Source: CAYGWX01 sp964353855 [NCBI: uncultured bacterium] (GTDB lineage Bacteria > Edwardsbacteria > CAYGWX01). Taken from it: a DNA stretch of 19,238 nucleotides. Shown here in pieces: positions 6,766 through 14,986 of this stretch. The stretch is taken from assembly GCA_964353855.1 (NCBI GenBank), contig CAYGWX010000046.1:1-19238 (forward strand), given 5' to 3'. The notes beneath the pieces are model-generated. The model saw only the letters and a program-made list of their open reading frames with translations. It did not search any database and had not been told where the DNA came from. Each line of letters starts with the position of its first letter. Position 1 is the stretch's first letter. The position numbers and the translations under genes were made by a program.

Positions 6766-6792
6766 GAATCGCGGGCGGAAGCCCGCTCCTGT
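6766..6792. repeat. REP-like palindrome
   Basis: GCGGGC (6771-6776) and GCCCGC (6781-6786) form a perfect stem around GGAA, flanked by GAATC on one side and TCCTG on the other. The arrangement AGGAGCGGGCTT...GCCCGCGATT, read on the minus strand, is like dispersed extragenic palindromes in many bacterial genomes. Only one copy occurs here, so its repeat nature is inferred from resemblance. It sits eight bases past the protease stop and may protect the 3' end of the message. Confidence 0.4.
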
Positions 6793-6793
6793 G

Positions 6794-8416
6794 CTAACGC
6801 ACCTTTACAATCCGCAACGGCTTGGAATCCCCACCCACGGCCTGGAGGAAATAAATCCCGGGGATGAGCCCCTCCCCGATGCAGTCCCCCTGGTAAACCC
6901 CCACCCTCCGACCGGAGACGTCGTAGAGGGCGAAGGATCCCTGCTCGCGACCCGTGGCCCTGGCGAATGAGGTGAAAGGATTGGGAGAAACGGAGAACGG
7001 AAGCCGGGGAACGAAAGACGAAACGGCGTCCTCCTCCACCCCGATGAGGTCGCGCACGTAAAGGTCCGCGGTCATCGCATTCCCGGAGGCCGAGACGTTC
7101 CGGACCATCACCTTGGTCCCCAAAAAGGCGTAGTCCTTGCTGTCCGGGACCGTCGCGGAGTCCAAGGTCGTGTGCGTAGCCGCGGACCAGACATCTCCGG
7201 CGTTTCCGCTGCTGGTGTATTTTTCCATCTCCCACAGTCCGTCGGCCTGCTCCATGGCCACCAGGTAGTGTCCGTTCGCGGTGTACCCGGGATACCACTG
7301 CCGGTCGTTCCCGGTGGTCACGCCCTGGTCCACGTGATAGATGTGCAGGCCCGCGGCCGGCAGGCCGCTGTCGTAGCTCTTCCGCTGGCGGTTCTCAACC
7401 AGGAAGTACTGGTTGCCCTGGGTCCCGTTGGTCCACAGCCGGAAGACCCGGCCGGAGTCCTCCACGGCCCGGATGGATTGGTTCAGGATGTTCTGGGTCA
7501 GGATCGTCGGGGTGACGAAGCCCATCCGGATGTGGCAGAAAGCCTCGGGAAAGGACGGGGAGTTTCCCCGGGTCCCGTTCCAGGAGCCATAGGCCATCAG
7601 GCTCCAGCGCCCGACCCCGTAGGAGTCGTAGTCGTAGTCGTAGAGGTCCGGCAGCCCGAAGGCGGCGTGGCCCAGCTCGTGGGCGTAGACCCCGATGGTC
7701 ATGTCCCCGGGGGCCTGCCAGTACTCCGGCTCCATGGAATAGCCTCGCACCCGCACTCCGTCCACCAGGGGCGGGTTGCGCGTGGACCAGGCGTGGGAGT
7801 GGATGTCGTTCACGTTGCCGCTGTATTCATAACCGGGTCCGGAGTGCACGATGAAGATGCCGTCCACGGTGCCGTCCCCGTTATTGTCGTAGCGCGAGAA
7901 GTCCACCCCGGCCGTGTCCGCCTTGTACACCGCATCCTCGGTCAGGCGCTGGGCGTTCTGGGGGTAGGTCCCGAACCCGCGCTGGCCGTTCACGTAGTAG
8001 GCGTAGGTTTGGGGGGCGCGGACCCACCCGATGGCGCTGGGCAGGTGGACGGTGACGATATCGAGGTTCCCGTAACTGATGGCCTTGAAATAATTGTTCA
8101 GCTTGTAGTAGGTGGTATCGTAGATCAGGGTGTCGAACTTCGCCGGGCTGACCTGGCGGACGTGGTCCGTGAAGTCCACCAGGATGAGGAGCTGGCGCCA
8201 CTGGGCCTTGGGCGGGGTCCAGTTTTCCTGGAACTCCGGCCAGAGGGAGGGGTTGTTGATCCCCCGGGCCCGGAGCTCGGATTCCGGGGGCCAGGGCGGG
8301 GGGACCTCCCCGCGCTCGATCCTCTCCACCAGGTCGGGATGCAGGGGCATCGCCCAAGTGCACGTCCCCAAAAAGATCGCCCCCAGTGCGAGAAGCGTAA
8401 ATAATCTTCCTCTCAT
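6794..8416 (-). CDS. secreted M6-type metalloprotease with C-terminal sorting domain
   Basis: This 540-residue zinc protease is related to immune inhibitor A. The start is the ATG at 8416 because AAAGGAGG precedes it and a promoter lies just upstream. An in-frame ATG at 8488 falls inside the -35 box. A signal peptide spans residues 1-22 ([15 protein letters not shown] core, ending near TWA). The M6 region contains the zinc motif HELGH (His246, Glu247, His250) followed by GLPDLYD (Asp257), and an EF-hand-like loop [10 protein letters not shown] (177-186). The last 65 residues begin SPNPF (477-481) and include LYDVSGRRV and PGIYFLQ, the pattern of a type-A sorting domain used by type IX-like secretion. 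It should be exported and may stay on the cell surface. Whether the organism has the matching secretion machine is not visible here. Confidence 0.92.
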   Translation of the reverse strand: MRGRLFTLLALGAIFLGTCTWAMPLHPDLVERIERGEVPPPWPPESELRARGINNPSLWPEFQENWTPPKAQWRQLLILVDFTDHVRQVSPAKFDTLIYDTTYYKLNNYFKAISYGNLDIVTVHLPSAIGWVRAPQTYAYYVNGQRGFGTYPQNAQRLTEDAVYKADTAGVDFSRYDNNGDGTVDGIFIVHSGPGYEYSGNVNDIHSHAWSTRNPPLVDGVRVRGYSMEPEYWQAPGDMTIGVYAHELGHAAFGLPDLYDYDYDSYGVGRWSLMAYGSWNGTRGNSPSFPEAFCHIRMGFVTPTILTQNILNQSIRAVEDSGRVFRLWTNGTQGNQYFLVENRQRKSYDSGLPAAGLHIYHVDQGVTTGNDRQWYPGYTANGHYLVAMEQADGLWEMEKYTSSGNAGDVWSAATHTTLDSATVPDSKDYAFLGTKVMVRNVSASGNAMTADLYVRDLIGVEEDAVSSFVPRLPFSVSPNPFTSFARATGREQGSFALYDVSGRRVGVYQGDCIGEGLIPGIYFLQAVGGDSKPLRIVKVR

Positions 8417-8459
8417 AGATCCTCCTTTGGCTAAGCGCTTAAAAGACCTTCGAAGGATT

Positions 8460-8488
8460 ATTATAACCCACCCCTTCCAAAAAATCAA
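8460..8488 (-). promoter_or_regulatory. promoter of the M6 protease gene
   Basis: TTGATT (8488-8483) and a perfect TATAAT (8465-8460) are separated by 17 bases on the minus strand. The expected transcription start is near 8453. Two perfect 10-base palindromes lie in the first transcribed bases, CCTTCGAAGG at 8447-8456 and TAAGCGCTTA at 8432-8441. Either could be an operator. The -35 box begins three bases after the stop of the upstream transporter gene. Confidence 0.75.
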
Positions 8489-8491
8489 CCC

Positions 8492-9757
8492 TCACCCCCG
8501 GAAGAACACCAGGGTGACCAACAGAAATACGGGGATTAAAATCATCCCGGAGTACATCATGTAGCCCAGGAAATGCGGCACCCGCACCCCTTGCTCCTCG
8601 GCCAGGGACTTGACCATAAAGTTCGGGGCGTTCCCGATGTAGGTCATGGCGCCCATGAACACCGCCCCGCAGCTGATCGCCCGGAGCAAGTCTACCCGCA
8701 CTCCGGCAATGGCTGGTAAGGAGGAAGCCACGGCGCTCCGGGTCACGCTTTCGGCCAGGGAGAAGAAGGTCAGGTAGGTCGGGGCATTGTCCAGGAAGGA
8801 GGAGAGCAGGCCGGTGGCCCAGAAGAACTGATAAGGCCGCGTAATCCCTAATTCCGAGCCCCTCTCGGAGAGCAGTCTCAGCACCGGCTCCATGGTGATG
8901 AAGATCCCGGCGAACAGAATCGCCACCTCGGCGATGGGATAGAACGTGAACCGGTTCCGCTCCCTTAAGCCCCGGGGCGTGAACCGGAGCGAGAGCAGCG
9001 CCATTGCGAGCATCGCCATCTCTCGATACGGCGCCGGAACCTGGAAGAAGACCGCGAGCACCACGCCCAGGAGGAAGAGCAGGTTCCATTTCCCGGCGAG
9101 CCCGAGGGGCGTAATCTCGGTCCGGTCCTGCAGGATGTCCTCCCGGCGTTCCTTCCGGAAGCAGACCGAGTCCCAGGCAAAGAAGATGCCCAACAGCAGG
9201 ATGAGGCAGAAGAGCCATTCCGGGAGCAGGCTTAACGTCCAGGTGAAGGGCACCCCCTTGAGATACCCGAGGAACAGCGGCGGATCCCCCAGGGGCGTGA
9301 GACACCCCCCGATATTGGACACGATGAAGATGAAGAAGACCGGGATGTGGTAAGTGAACTTCCGTTCGCTGATGGTCTTGAGCAAGGGGCGGATGAGGAC
9401 CATGCTCGCCCCGGTCGTGCCGATGAAGTTCGCCAGCACGGCCCCGAACAGGAGGTAAAAGGTGTTCGCCAGGGGCGTCGCCCTGAGGTCTCCGGTCACG
9501 AGGATGCCCCCGGAGATCACGAACAGAGCCGCCAGGAGAACGATGAAAGAAACATAGTGGGAAAGGATTACCCCCAGGTCGGCGGGATGATGGCCGATCA
9601 GGAAGGCCAGGACCGGAAGGCTCACCAGCGCCGAGACCAGGAGTTTGTTTCGGTTCGGATGCCAGAAGCGGGGTGCCGCAAGAGGCAGGAGCGCGATCAG
9701 GACCAGGAGGAAGACGAAGGGCAGGCAGGTCACAAAGGGATTAGAGAAAAGGACCAT
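8492..9757 (-). CDS. sodium:proton antiporter / CitMHS-type ion transporter
   Basis: This 421-residue protein of about eleven to twelve membrane helices belongs to the ion-transporter superfamily that includes NhaD, ArsB and CitMHS. Conserved features are TTGASM with IRPLL (114-125), NIGGCLTPLGDPPLFLG (148-164, the first re-entrant loop region) and FLDNAPTYL (321-329, the equivalent in the second half). Such proteins usually exchange Na+ for protons or carry anions across the cytoplasmic membrane. The exact substrate is uncertain. The ATG at 9757 has no clear Shine-Dalgarno site. No terminator separates it from the protease gene, so read-through is possible although the protease has its own promoter. 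Confidence 0.87.
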   Translation of the reverse strand: MVLFSNPFVTCLPFVFLLVLIALLPLAAPRFWHPNRNKLLVSALVSLPVLAFLIGHHPADLGVILSHYVSFIVLLAALFVISGGILVTGDLRATPLANTFYLLFGAVLANFIGTTGASMVLIRPLLKTISERKFTYHIPVFFIFIVSNIGGCLTPLGDPPLFLGYLKGVPFTWTLSLLPEWLFCLILLLGIFFAWDSVCFRKERREDILQDRTEITPLGLAGKWNLLFLLGVVLAVFFQVPAPYREMAMLAMALLSLRFTPRGLRERNRFTFYPIAEVAILFAGIFITMEPVLRLLSERGSELGITRPYQFFWATGLLSSFLDNAPTYLTFFSLAESVTRSAVASSLPAIAGVRVDLLRAISCGAVFMGAMTYIGNAPNFMVKSLAEEQGVRVPHFLGYMMYSGMILIPVFLLVTLVFFRG

Positions 9758-9801
9758 TGTAATTCAATATTCCGAAATTAGCATTTATAATTCCAACCTA
9801 T

Positions 9802-9832
9802 ATTGTAACAGAAACAGGAGGGGGTGTGTCAA
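9802..9832 (-). promoter_or_regulatory. probable promoter of the transporter gene
   Basis: On the minus strand a perfect TTGACA (9832-9827) and TACAAT (9807-9802) are separated by 19 bases, slightly long. A start near 9795 leaves a leader of about 38 bases. An AT-rich TATAAA at about 9790 lacks a matching -35 box. The rest of the gap 9758-9904 holds no gene or clear terminator. Confidence 0.45.
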
Positions 9833-9904
9833 AGGGGTTATGGAAAGAGGTCTCTGTGGATGCGGCTTTCTAAAAAACCAAAGGATCACAAAGGTACGGA
9901 TTAT

Positions 9905-12900
9905 TTAGACTCCCTCCTCGCTTTTTACCTTTCGCTTGAACCGCTGTTCGAACACGGTGTACAGCGCTGGGACGAAGAAAAGGGTGAAAAACGTGGACAC
10001 GGTCAGGCCGCCGATCACCGCGATCGCAAGGGGCGCCTGGGTGGACTCTCCGCCGATCCCCAAGGCCATCGGGATCAAGCCCAGGACCGTGGCCAGGGAG
10101 GTCATCAGGATCGGCTTGAGCCGCGTCCTCCCGGCCACCACCACCGCCTCGTGCAGGGGCAAACCTCTCCCCCGCAGGCGGTTGGTATAATCCACCAGCA
10201 GAATCCCGTTGCTCACCACGATGCCGACCATGACGATGACGCCCTGGAACGACGTGACCGAGAGGGTGGTGTTCGTCAGAAACAGGGTCCAGAAGACCCC
10301 GACGATTCCCAGGGGGACCGTGAACATGATGATGAACGGGTCCAGGAGCGACTGGAACTGGGAGGCCATCACGACGTAGACCAGGAGGATCGCCAGACTG
10401 AAGGCTAAAAACAGATTGAGAAACGTCTTCTGCTGTTGTTCGACGTTTCCGGTCTGTTTCACAGTGAACCCGGGCGGGATCGTAATCTTCTGCAGCTGCC
10501 GGTCGATATCGTTCGCGACGCTCCCCAGGTCGCGGCCGGTCACGTTCGCGGTGACCTCGACCATCCTCTCTTGGTTCTTCCGGTCGATCTGGACCGGGGA
10601 ATTCGCCAGGGTCACGGAGGCGACGTTGCCGAGCAGCACGGCCTGCCCGCCCGATGCGGCCAGGACGATGCCCCGCAGGTCTTCGGGGCTCGAACGGTAG
10701 CGCTCGTCCAAGCGGACCAGGATGTTGCAGGCGTTTCCAGTGACCGGATCTGTATAAGTCGACGCGACGGCGCCTCCGATGCACGTGTTGATGGTGTTGG
10801 CGATATCACCGGCGTTAACCCCCAACACTCCGGCTTTATCGCGGTCGATCTTCACCCTCACCTCCGGGAGGTTGTCCTCCCGGCTGACCTGCACATCGGT
10901 AGCCCCGGGCGTCGAGCGGACGATCCCGGCGATCTGGCTGGCCAGCTGGGAGCCCGTGGCGAGGTCGTATCCCTGGATCTCGACATCGATCGGCGCGTTG
11001 GAACCGAAGTTCAAGAGGAAGCGGAGAAACCCTCCCCAGTTCGCAAAGGTCGTAGCTCCGGGAACCCTGGTTACCTTCGGGCGGATGTCTCTGACGATCT
11101 GGAAGACCGAACGATGCCGTTGGTCGGGGGGCACCAGGGTCACCTGGATGTTGGCCGCGTGGCTGCCGGAGTTTCCTCTGCCCCCGCCGCCCGACTGGAC
11201 TCCCACACTGGCGATCATGGCCTGGATCTCAGGGACGTTTTCCTGCAGGATCTTTTCAATCTGGCTGGCGACCTTGTCGGTCAACTCGGAACGCGTGCCC
11301 ACCGGAAGCTTGATGTTGACGCTGAACTGGCTTTCGTCCTGGTCCGGGAAGAACTCCGTTCCGATGAATTTGAGCAACACACACGATAGCAAACCCATTC
11401 CGGCTATCCCGCCGATGATCAGCCTGCGGTGCCCGAGGGTCCAGCGCAGAGCCCTTTCGTACACGGCATCGAGCTGCTCAATCGCGTCATGGGCCATGGC
11501 CCGCAGACGGTCGGAGAGCTTGCGGGACTCCCGGTCCAGCGCCTTCTCCGGCGGAAGATATTGATAGCACATCAAGGGGGTCACGGTCCGGGAAACGAAG
11601 TACGACCCAAACAGGGCCACGGCAATCGTGAGGGTGAGGGGGGTGAACAGGAGTTTCGCGACCCCGGTCATGAAGACCACGGGCAGGAAGACGATCACGG
11701 TGGCCAGGGTCGAAACGAAGATCGGGGAGGCGACCTCCTTGGCCGCCTCCAGCGTTGCCTCCATTTTGGTCTGGCCCTCCCGGCGTTGGTTGTAATGTCG
11801 GTAGCTCACCTCCAGCGCGACGATGGAGTCGTCGACCAGGCGCCCGACCGCCAAGGCCAGCCCCCCGAAGGTCATGATGTTCAGGGTCACGTTCCCGAAG
11901 CGGAACAGGATGAAGGTGATCAGGATCGAAAGCGGGATCGCGACCACGATGATCAGCGTTCCACGCAGGTTGTGGATGAAGAACAGGATGATCAGCATCG
12001 CCAGAAGGGCTCCCAGCAAGGCCTCGCGGGCCAAGCCGGAAATCGTCTGGCGGATGTAGCGCGACTGGTCACCCGTCATGGAGATACGGACATTGGGGGG
12101 GATGCCCGCCAAGTTGGGAAGCGCCCGCTTTATATTATCCACCACGTTGACCGTGTTGGCGTTGGCCAGCTTCTGTACCTCCAGAGTTAGCCCCGGCTTG
12201 CCGTTGATGCGGATGATCCCGGTCTGCTCCTGGTAGCTGTCCTCGACCGCCCCGATGTCCCGGATCCGGATGGGCACCCCGTTGACCATTCGGACCACGA
12301 TGTTCTCCATCGGCTGGACGATATTGAACCGGCTTTCGGTCTTGAGCGCATAGTCGAACGGGCCGGTCTTGATGTCCCCGGAAGGGACTATCAGGTTGGC
12401 GTTGGCGATCGCGGTGAGCACGCTCTGAACCGGAATCTGGAGGGCCTGGAGGCGGTTGCGGTCCATGATCACGTGGATCTCGCGGATCCGTCCGCCCGAA
12501 ACCTGGGCCGTGGCCACGCCGGGAAGGTGCTCGATCTCGGGTTGGATGACATTGGAGGCCAGGTCGTACAGGTCGCGCTGGTCCATGTCTCCGAAGACCA
12601 CGAGGTTGCAGATCGACCGGCTGTTGATGTCGAACCGCTGCACGATCGGCTGGGAAACCCCGTCCGGCATATTCCGCATCGCCCGGTTCACCCGTTGGAT
12701 CACATCGACCATGGCGACGTCGGGGTTAGCCCCCCAGTTCAAGTTGATCCGCACCCGGGACACCCCCTCCCGCGTCGTGGACTCGATGTAGTCCACGTTA
12801 TTGACCGAGCTGACCGCCCGCTCGATAGCCTTGGTCACCGTCTGTTCCATGTCCAGGGGGCTGGCGCCGGGATAGTTGGTCGATACGCTGACCACCGGGA

Positions 12901-13024
12901 TGCTGATGTTGGGCAGGAGGTCGATGGGCAACTGCCCCAGGGACACCAGCCCCAGCACCAGGACGGTTACGGCGATAAGGAAGGTGGAGATGGGGTAGCG
13001 GAGGGCGAGTCGGGTAAGCCACAT
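9905..13024 (-). CDS. RND efflux pump permease, HAE1 family
   Basis: At 1039 residues this is a full-length inner-membrane RND transporter of the AcrB type, which would drive export of drugs or other amphiphilic compounds with the proton gradient. The first helix is at about 10-30 (FLIAVTVLVLGLVSLGQLPIDLLPNI). The first porter region covers about 40-330. Helices 2-6 lie around 335-490 and contain the proton-relay pair Asp398-Asp399 in GRLVDDSIVALE. Helix 10 reads VVSNGILLVD (936-945), so the lysine of AcrB at this place is replaced. A glycine-rich patch (SGGGGRGNSG) interrupts the second porter half. It starts 21 bases after the adaptor stop, which makes the pair an operon. No Shine-Dalgarno site is evident before the ATG. 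Confidence 0.95.
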   Translation of the reverse strand: MWLTRLALRYPISTFLIAVTVLVLGLVSLGQLPIDLLPNISIPVVSVSTNYPGASPLDMEQTVTKAIERAVSSVNNVDYIESTTREGVSRVRINLNWGANPDVAMVDVIQRVNRAMRNMPDGVSQPIVQRFDINSRSICNLVVFGDMDQRDLYDLASNVIQPEIEHLPGVATAQVSGGRIREIHVIMDRNRLQALQIPVQSVLTAIANANLIVPSGDIKTGPFDYALKTESRFNIVQPMENIVVRMVNGVPIRIRDIGAVEDSYQEQTGIIRINGKPGLTLEVQKLANANTVNVVDNIKRALPNLAGIPPNVRISMTGDQSRYIRQTISGLAREALLGALLAMLIILFFIHNLRGTLIIVVAIPLSILITFILFRFGNVTLNIMTFGGLALAVGRLVDDSIVALEVSYRHYNQRREGQTKMEATLEAAKEVASPIFVSTLATVIVFLPVVFMTGVAKLLFTPLTLTIAVALFGSYFVSRTVTPLMCYQYLPPEKALDRESRKLSDRLRAMAHDAIEQLDAVYERALRWTLGHRRLIIGGIAGMGLLSCVLLKFIGTEFFPDQDESQFSVNIKLPVGTRSELTDKVASQIEKILQENVPEIQAMIASVGVQSGGGGRGNSGSHAANIQVTLVPPDQRHRSVFQIVRDIRPKVTRVPGATTFANWGGFLRFLLNFGSNAPIDVEIQGYDLATGSQLASQIAGIVRSTPGATDVQVSREDNLPEVRVKIDRDKAGVLGVNAGDIANTINTCIGGAVASTYTDPVTGNACNILVRLDERYRSSPEDLRGIVLAASGGQAVLLGNVASVTLANSPVQIDRKNQERMVEVTANVTGRDLGSVANDIDRQLQKITIPPGFTVKQTGNVEQQQKTFLNLFLAFSLAILLVYVVMASQFQSLLDPFIIMFTVPLGIVGVFWTLFLTNTTLSVTSFQGVIVMVGIVVSNGILLVDYTNRLRGRGLPLHEAVVVAGRTRLKPILMTSLATVLGLIPMALGIGGESTQAPLAIAVIGGLTVSTFFTLFFVPALYTVFEQRFKRKVKSEEGV

Positions 13025-13045
13025 GGGGTTAAGGGTGTCCGGGTC

Positions 13046-14098
13046 TTAGGGCTGGACGGACACGGGACCCCCGTCCCGCACGAACTGTTGGCCGGTCGTG
13101 ATCAGGCTCTCGGTGCCGGAGAGGCCCGAGACGATCTCCGTTCGCGAGGCCTGCTCGATCCCGGTTTGAACCGGCACCCGCTTCGCCGTCTTGTCCTCGA
13201 CGACGTAGACGAACGGACCGCTGGCATCCTTGAGCACGGCTTGGGCTGGAACGGTGATCGCATTCGGATGCTCGGAGAGGACCAGGGTAACGGTCGCGTA
13301 CATCCCGGGTTTGAGCCGGTGATCCTTGTTCGGAACGAAGATCTCAGCGGCCATGGTCCGGGTCGAGGGATCGACAGCCTGGCTGAGCCGGCCCACCCGA
13401 CCTTTGACCGGGTTATCGGGCAGAGCATCGGCTGTGACGACCGCTTCATTCCCGATCGTAATCAGCGGGATGTCCTTCTCCAGGATGTTGATCACCACTT
13501 TGACGCTGTCGAGATTCATCAGGGTGAACAGGGTCGATCCGTTGGGGTTAACCAGGGCCCCGGGGTCGAGGTAACGCTTCGTGATCGTGCCTGCAAACGG
13601 GGCAGTGATGCGGGCATAACCGAGGCGCGTCTTCGCCGTCCCATTGTTCGCCTCAGCGACTTTCATCAGCGCTTCGGCGTTGTCCAACTCTTGCTTGGCC
13701 CCGAGGTCCTTTTCATACAGTTCTTTCATTCGCAAATATTCGGCACGGGCGTTGAAGTACGTCGCGGCCGTCTGCTGAACCTGCTGGGCAAGCTCCGTGG
13801 TATCAATCAAAGCCAATAGCTGGTTCCGCCTCACAACCGCTCCCAGGTTAACATAGACACGGTCGAGGTTGCCGCTGACCTTCGAAAAGATGCTCGCCTG
13901 CTGAATCGAGACTACATCGCCGGTGGACTGCAGGGTGTAGGCGACCGTGTCCCGCAACGGCTTTTCCACACGCACGGTCGGAACGTTCGACCGCCTTGGT
14001 CCCGAGGCGGAACGACGGGTAGTGATCTTGATGACGGCGATGGCGAGAATCGCCAGAAACACGATTCCAACGATAATATAGGTCTTTTGTTTTCTCAT
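13046..14098 (-). CDS. periplasmic adaptor (membrane-fusion protein) of the RND pump
   Basis: This 350-residue HlyD/AcrA-like adaptor would bridge the RND pump and an outer-membrane channel. Residues 7-24 form an N-terminal membrane anchor. The split lipoyl (barrel-sandwich) domain covers about 65-100 and 160-195 (SKVSGNLDRVYVNLGAVV; ARITAPFAGTIT). The alpha-hairpin between them (about 100-158) is short. A beta-barrel domain follows (about 200-275), and the tail is the membrane-proximal domain. There is no lipobox, so it is anchored by the helix and not by lipid. It is the first gene of the two-gene pump operon and has a strong promoter about 58 bases upstream of the ATG. Confidence 0.93.
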   Translation of the reverse strand: MRKQKTYIIVGIVFLAILAIAVIKITTRRSASGPRRSNVPTVRVEKPLRDTVAYTLQSTGDVVSIQQASIFSKVSGNLDRVYVNLGAVVRRNQLLALIDTTELAQQVQQTAATYFNARAEYLRMKELYEKDLGAKQELDNAEALMKVAEANNGTAKTRLGYARITAPFAGTITKRYLDPGALVNPNGSTLFTLMNLDSVKVVINILEKDIPLITIGNEAVVTADALPDNPVKGRVGRLSQAVDPSTRTMAAEIFVPNKDHRLKPGMYATVTLVLSEHPNAITVPAQAVLKDASGPFVYVVEDKTAKRVPVQTGIEQASRTEIVSGLSGTESLITTGQQFVRDGGPVSVQP

Positions 14099-14155
14099 TT
14101 GTAATATCTATTTAACAATAAAACATAAGACTGAGTTCACTTGCGTTAACAATTT

Positions 14156-14185
14156 ATTATAACCCCGCTCCAACCGAAACGTCAA
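14156..14185 (-). promoter_or_regulatory. promoter of the RND pump operon
   Basis: TTGACG (14185-14180) and a perfect TATAAT (14161-14156) are separated by 18 bases on the minus strand. The predicted start near 14149 gives a leader of about 50 bases, which is AT-rich and carries the motif ATTGTTAA twice. Its -10 context, GGGTTATAATAA, is identical to that of the M6 protease promoter. Confidence 0.7.
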
Positions 14186-14223
14186 GACCCTGGGCTCCGC
14201 AGCATGTCCGGAAGCTCAGGGTC
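14186..14223 (-). terminator. strong hairpin between efflux operons, possible terminator
   Basis: GACCCTG (14186-14192) pairs with CAGGGTC (14217-14223), extended by a G-U pair, GCT/AGC and CCG/CGG with one bulge, around an eight-base loop. It follows the ABC ATPase stop by 16 bases. The run after it on the minus strand is the -35 box TTGACG and holds few Ts, so it is a poor intrinsic terminator. It may instead insulate the two operons or stabilise the 3' end. Confidence 0.5.
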
Positions 14224-14239
14224 CTCCTTCGTTTCCGAC

Positions 14240-14938
14240 CTACTTTAATCCCGCAAGGGGAGAAACGTGCTCTTCCCTCTCGATCTTCCCATCCCGGATC
14301 ATCACGATCCGCCGGGCGTTCTCGGCCACCGTCCGGTCGTGGGTCACCAGGATGATCGTATTCCCCTGAGCATGCAGGTTGCTGAACAGCGCCATGATCT
14401 CCTTCCCGGTCTTCGTGTCCAGGTTCCCGGTCGGCTCGTCCGCCAGGATCAGCGAGGGATGGGTGACCAGCGCCCGGGCTACGGCCACCCGCTGCCGCTC
14501 CCCACCGGAAAGCTCGTTCGGCCGGTGCAGCGCCCTCGGCCCAAGCCCCACCGACTCCATCGCCGCCATGGCCCGTTTCTTGCGCTCACCCCCCGAGATC
14601 CCGGAGTACACCAGCGGCAGCTCCACGTTGTGCAGCGACGTGGCCCGCGGCAGAAGGTTGAAGGTCTGGAACACAAACCCGATCCTCCGATTCCGGATCC
14701 TCGCCAGCCCGTTGTCGTCCAGCTTGGCGATCTCCTCCCCGTCCAGGACATAGGACCCGGACGTGGGCGTATCCAGGCAGCCCAGCAGGTTCATCAGCGT
14801 GGACTTCCCGGACCCCGACGGGCCCATGATGGCCACGTACTCCCCGGAGGCGATGTCCAGCGACACCCCGTCCAAGGCGTGCACCTCCTCCCCGTCCATC
14901 TTGTAGATCTTCGTGAGGTCCTTGGCCTGGATAAGCAT
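14240..14938 (-). CDS. MacB/LolD-type ABC transporter ATPase
   Basis: This 232-residue ATP-binding subunit would power the MacB-like permease encoded two genes upstream. Walker A is GPSGSGKST (39-47), the Q-loop is FQTFNLLP (90-97), the signature is [15 protein letters not shown] (143-157), Walker B is [12 protein letters not shown] (163-174) and the switch histidine is His200. [12 protein letters not shown] and the short C-terminus are typical of the MacB, LolD and FtsE branch. In MacB of proteobacteria this domain is fused to the permease; here it is a separate gene and the last of the operon, behind the TolC-like channel. It starts 48 bases after the channel stop and lacks an obvious Shine-Dalgarno site. 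Confidence 0.94.
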   Translation of the reverse strand: MLIQAKDLTKIYKMDGEEVHALDGVSLDIASGEYVAIMGPSGSGKSTLMNLLGCLDTPTSGSYVLDGEEIAKLDDNGLARIRNRRIGFVFQTFNLLPRATSLHNVELPLVYSGISGGERKKRAMAAMESVGLGPRALHRPNELSGGERQRVAVARALVTHPSLILADEPTGNLDTKTGKEIMALFSNLHAQGNTIILVTHDRTVAENARRIVMIRDGKIEREEHVSPLAGLK

Positions 14939-14986
14939 CTTATATGTCGATATTGGATTTAAAATCCGCCATCCGTCATCAAGCCG

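Noticed and set aside
9831-9904. Terminator for the RND pump operon
   Set aside because: A CCTTTG direct repeat and a T run are present on the minus strand, but no stem-loop could be built.
9840-9908. 22-codon plus-strand frame in the gap before the RND pump
   Set aside because: It has no good ribosome site, no promoter, and runs into the pump's stop codon.
12473-13819. Plus-strand frame of 448 codons opposite the RND pump and adaptor
   Set aside because: It spans two genuine minus-strand genes and has shadow-like composition rich in His, Asp, Gly and Val.
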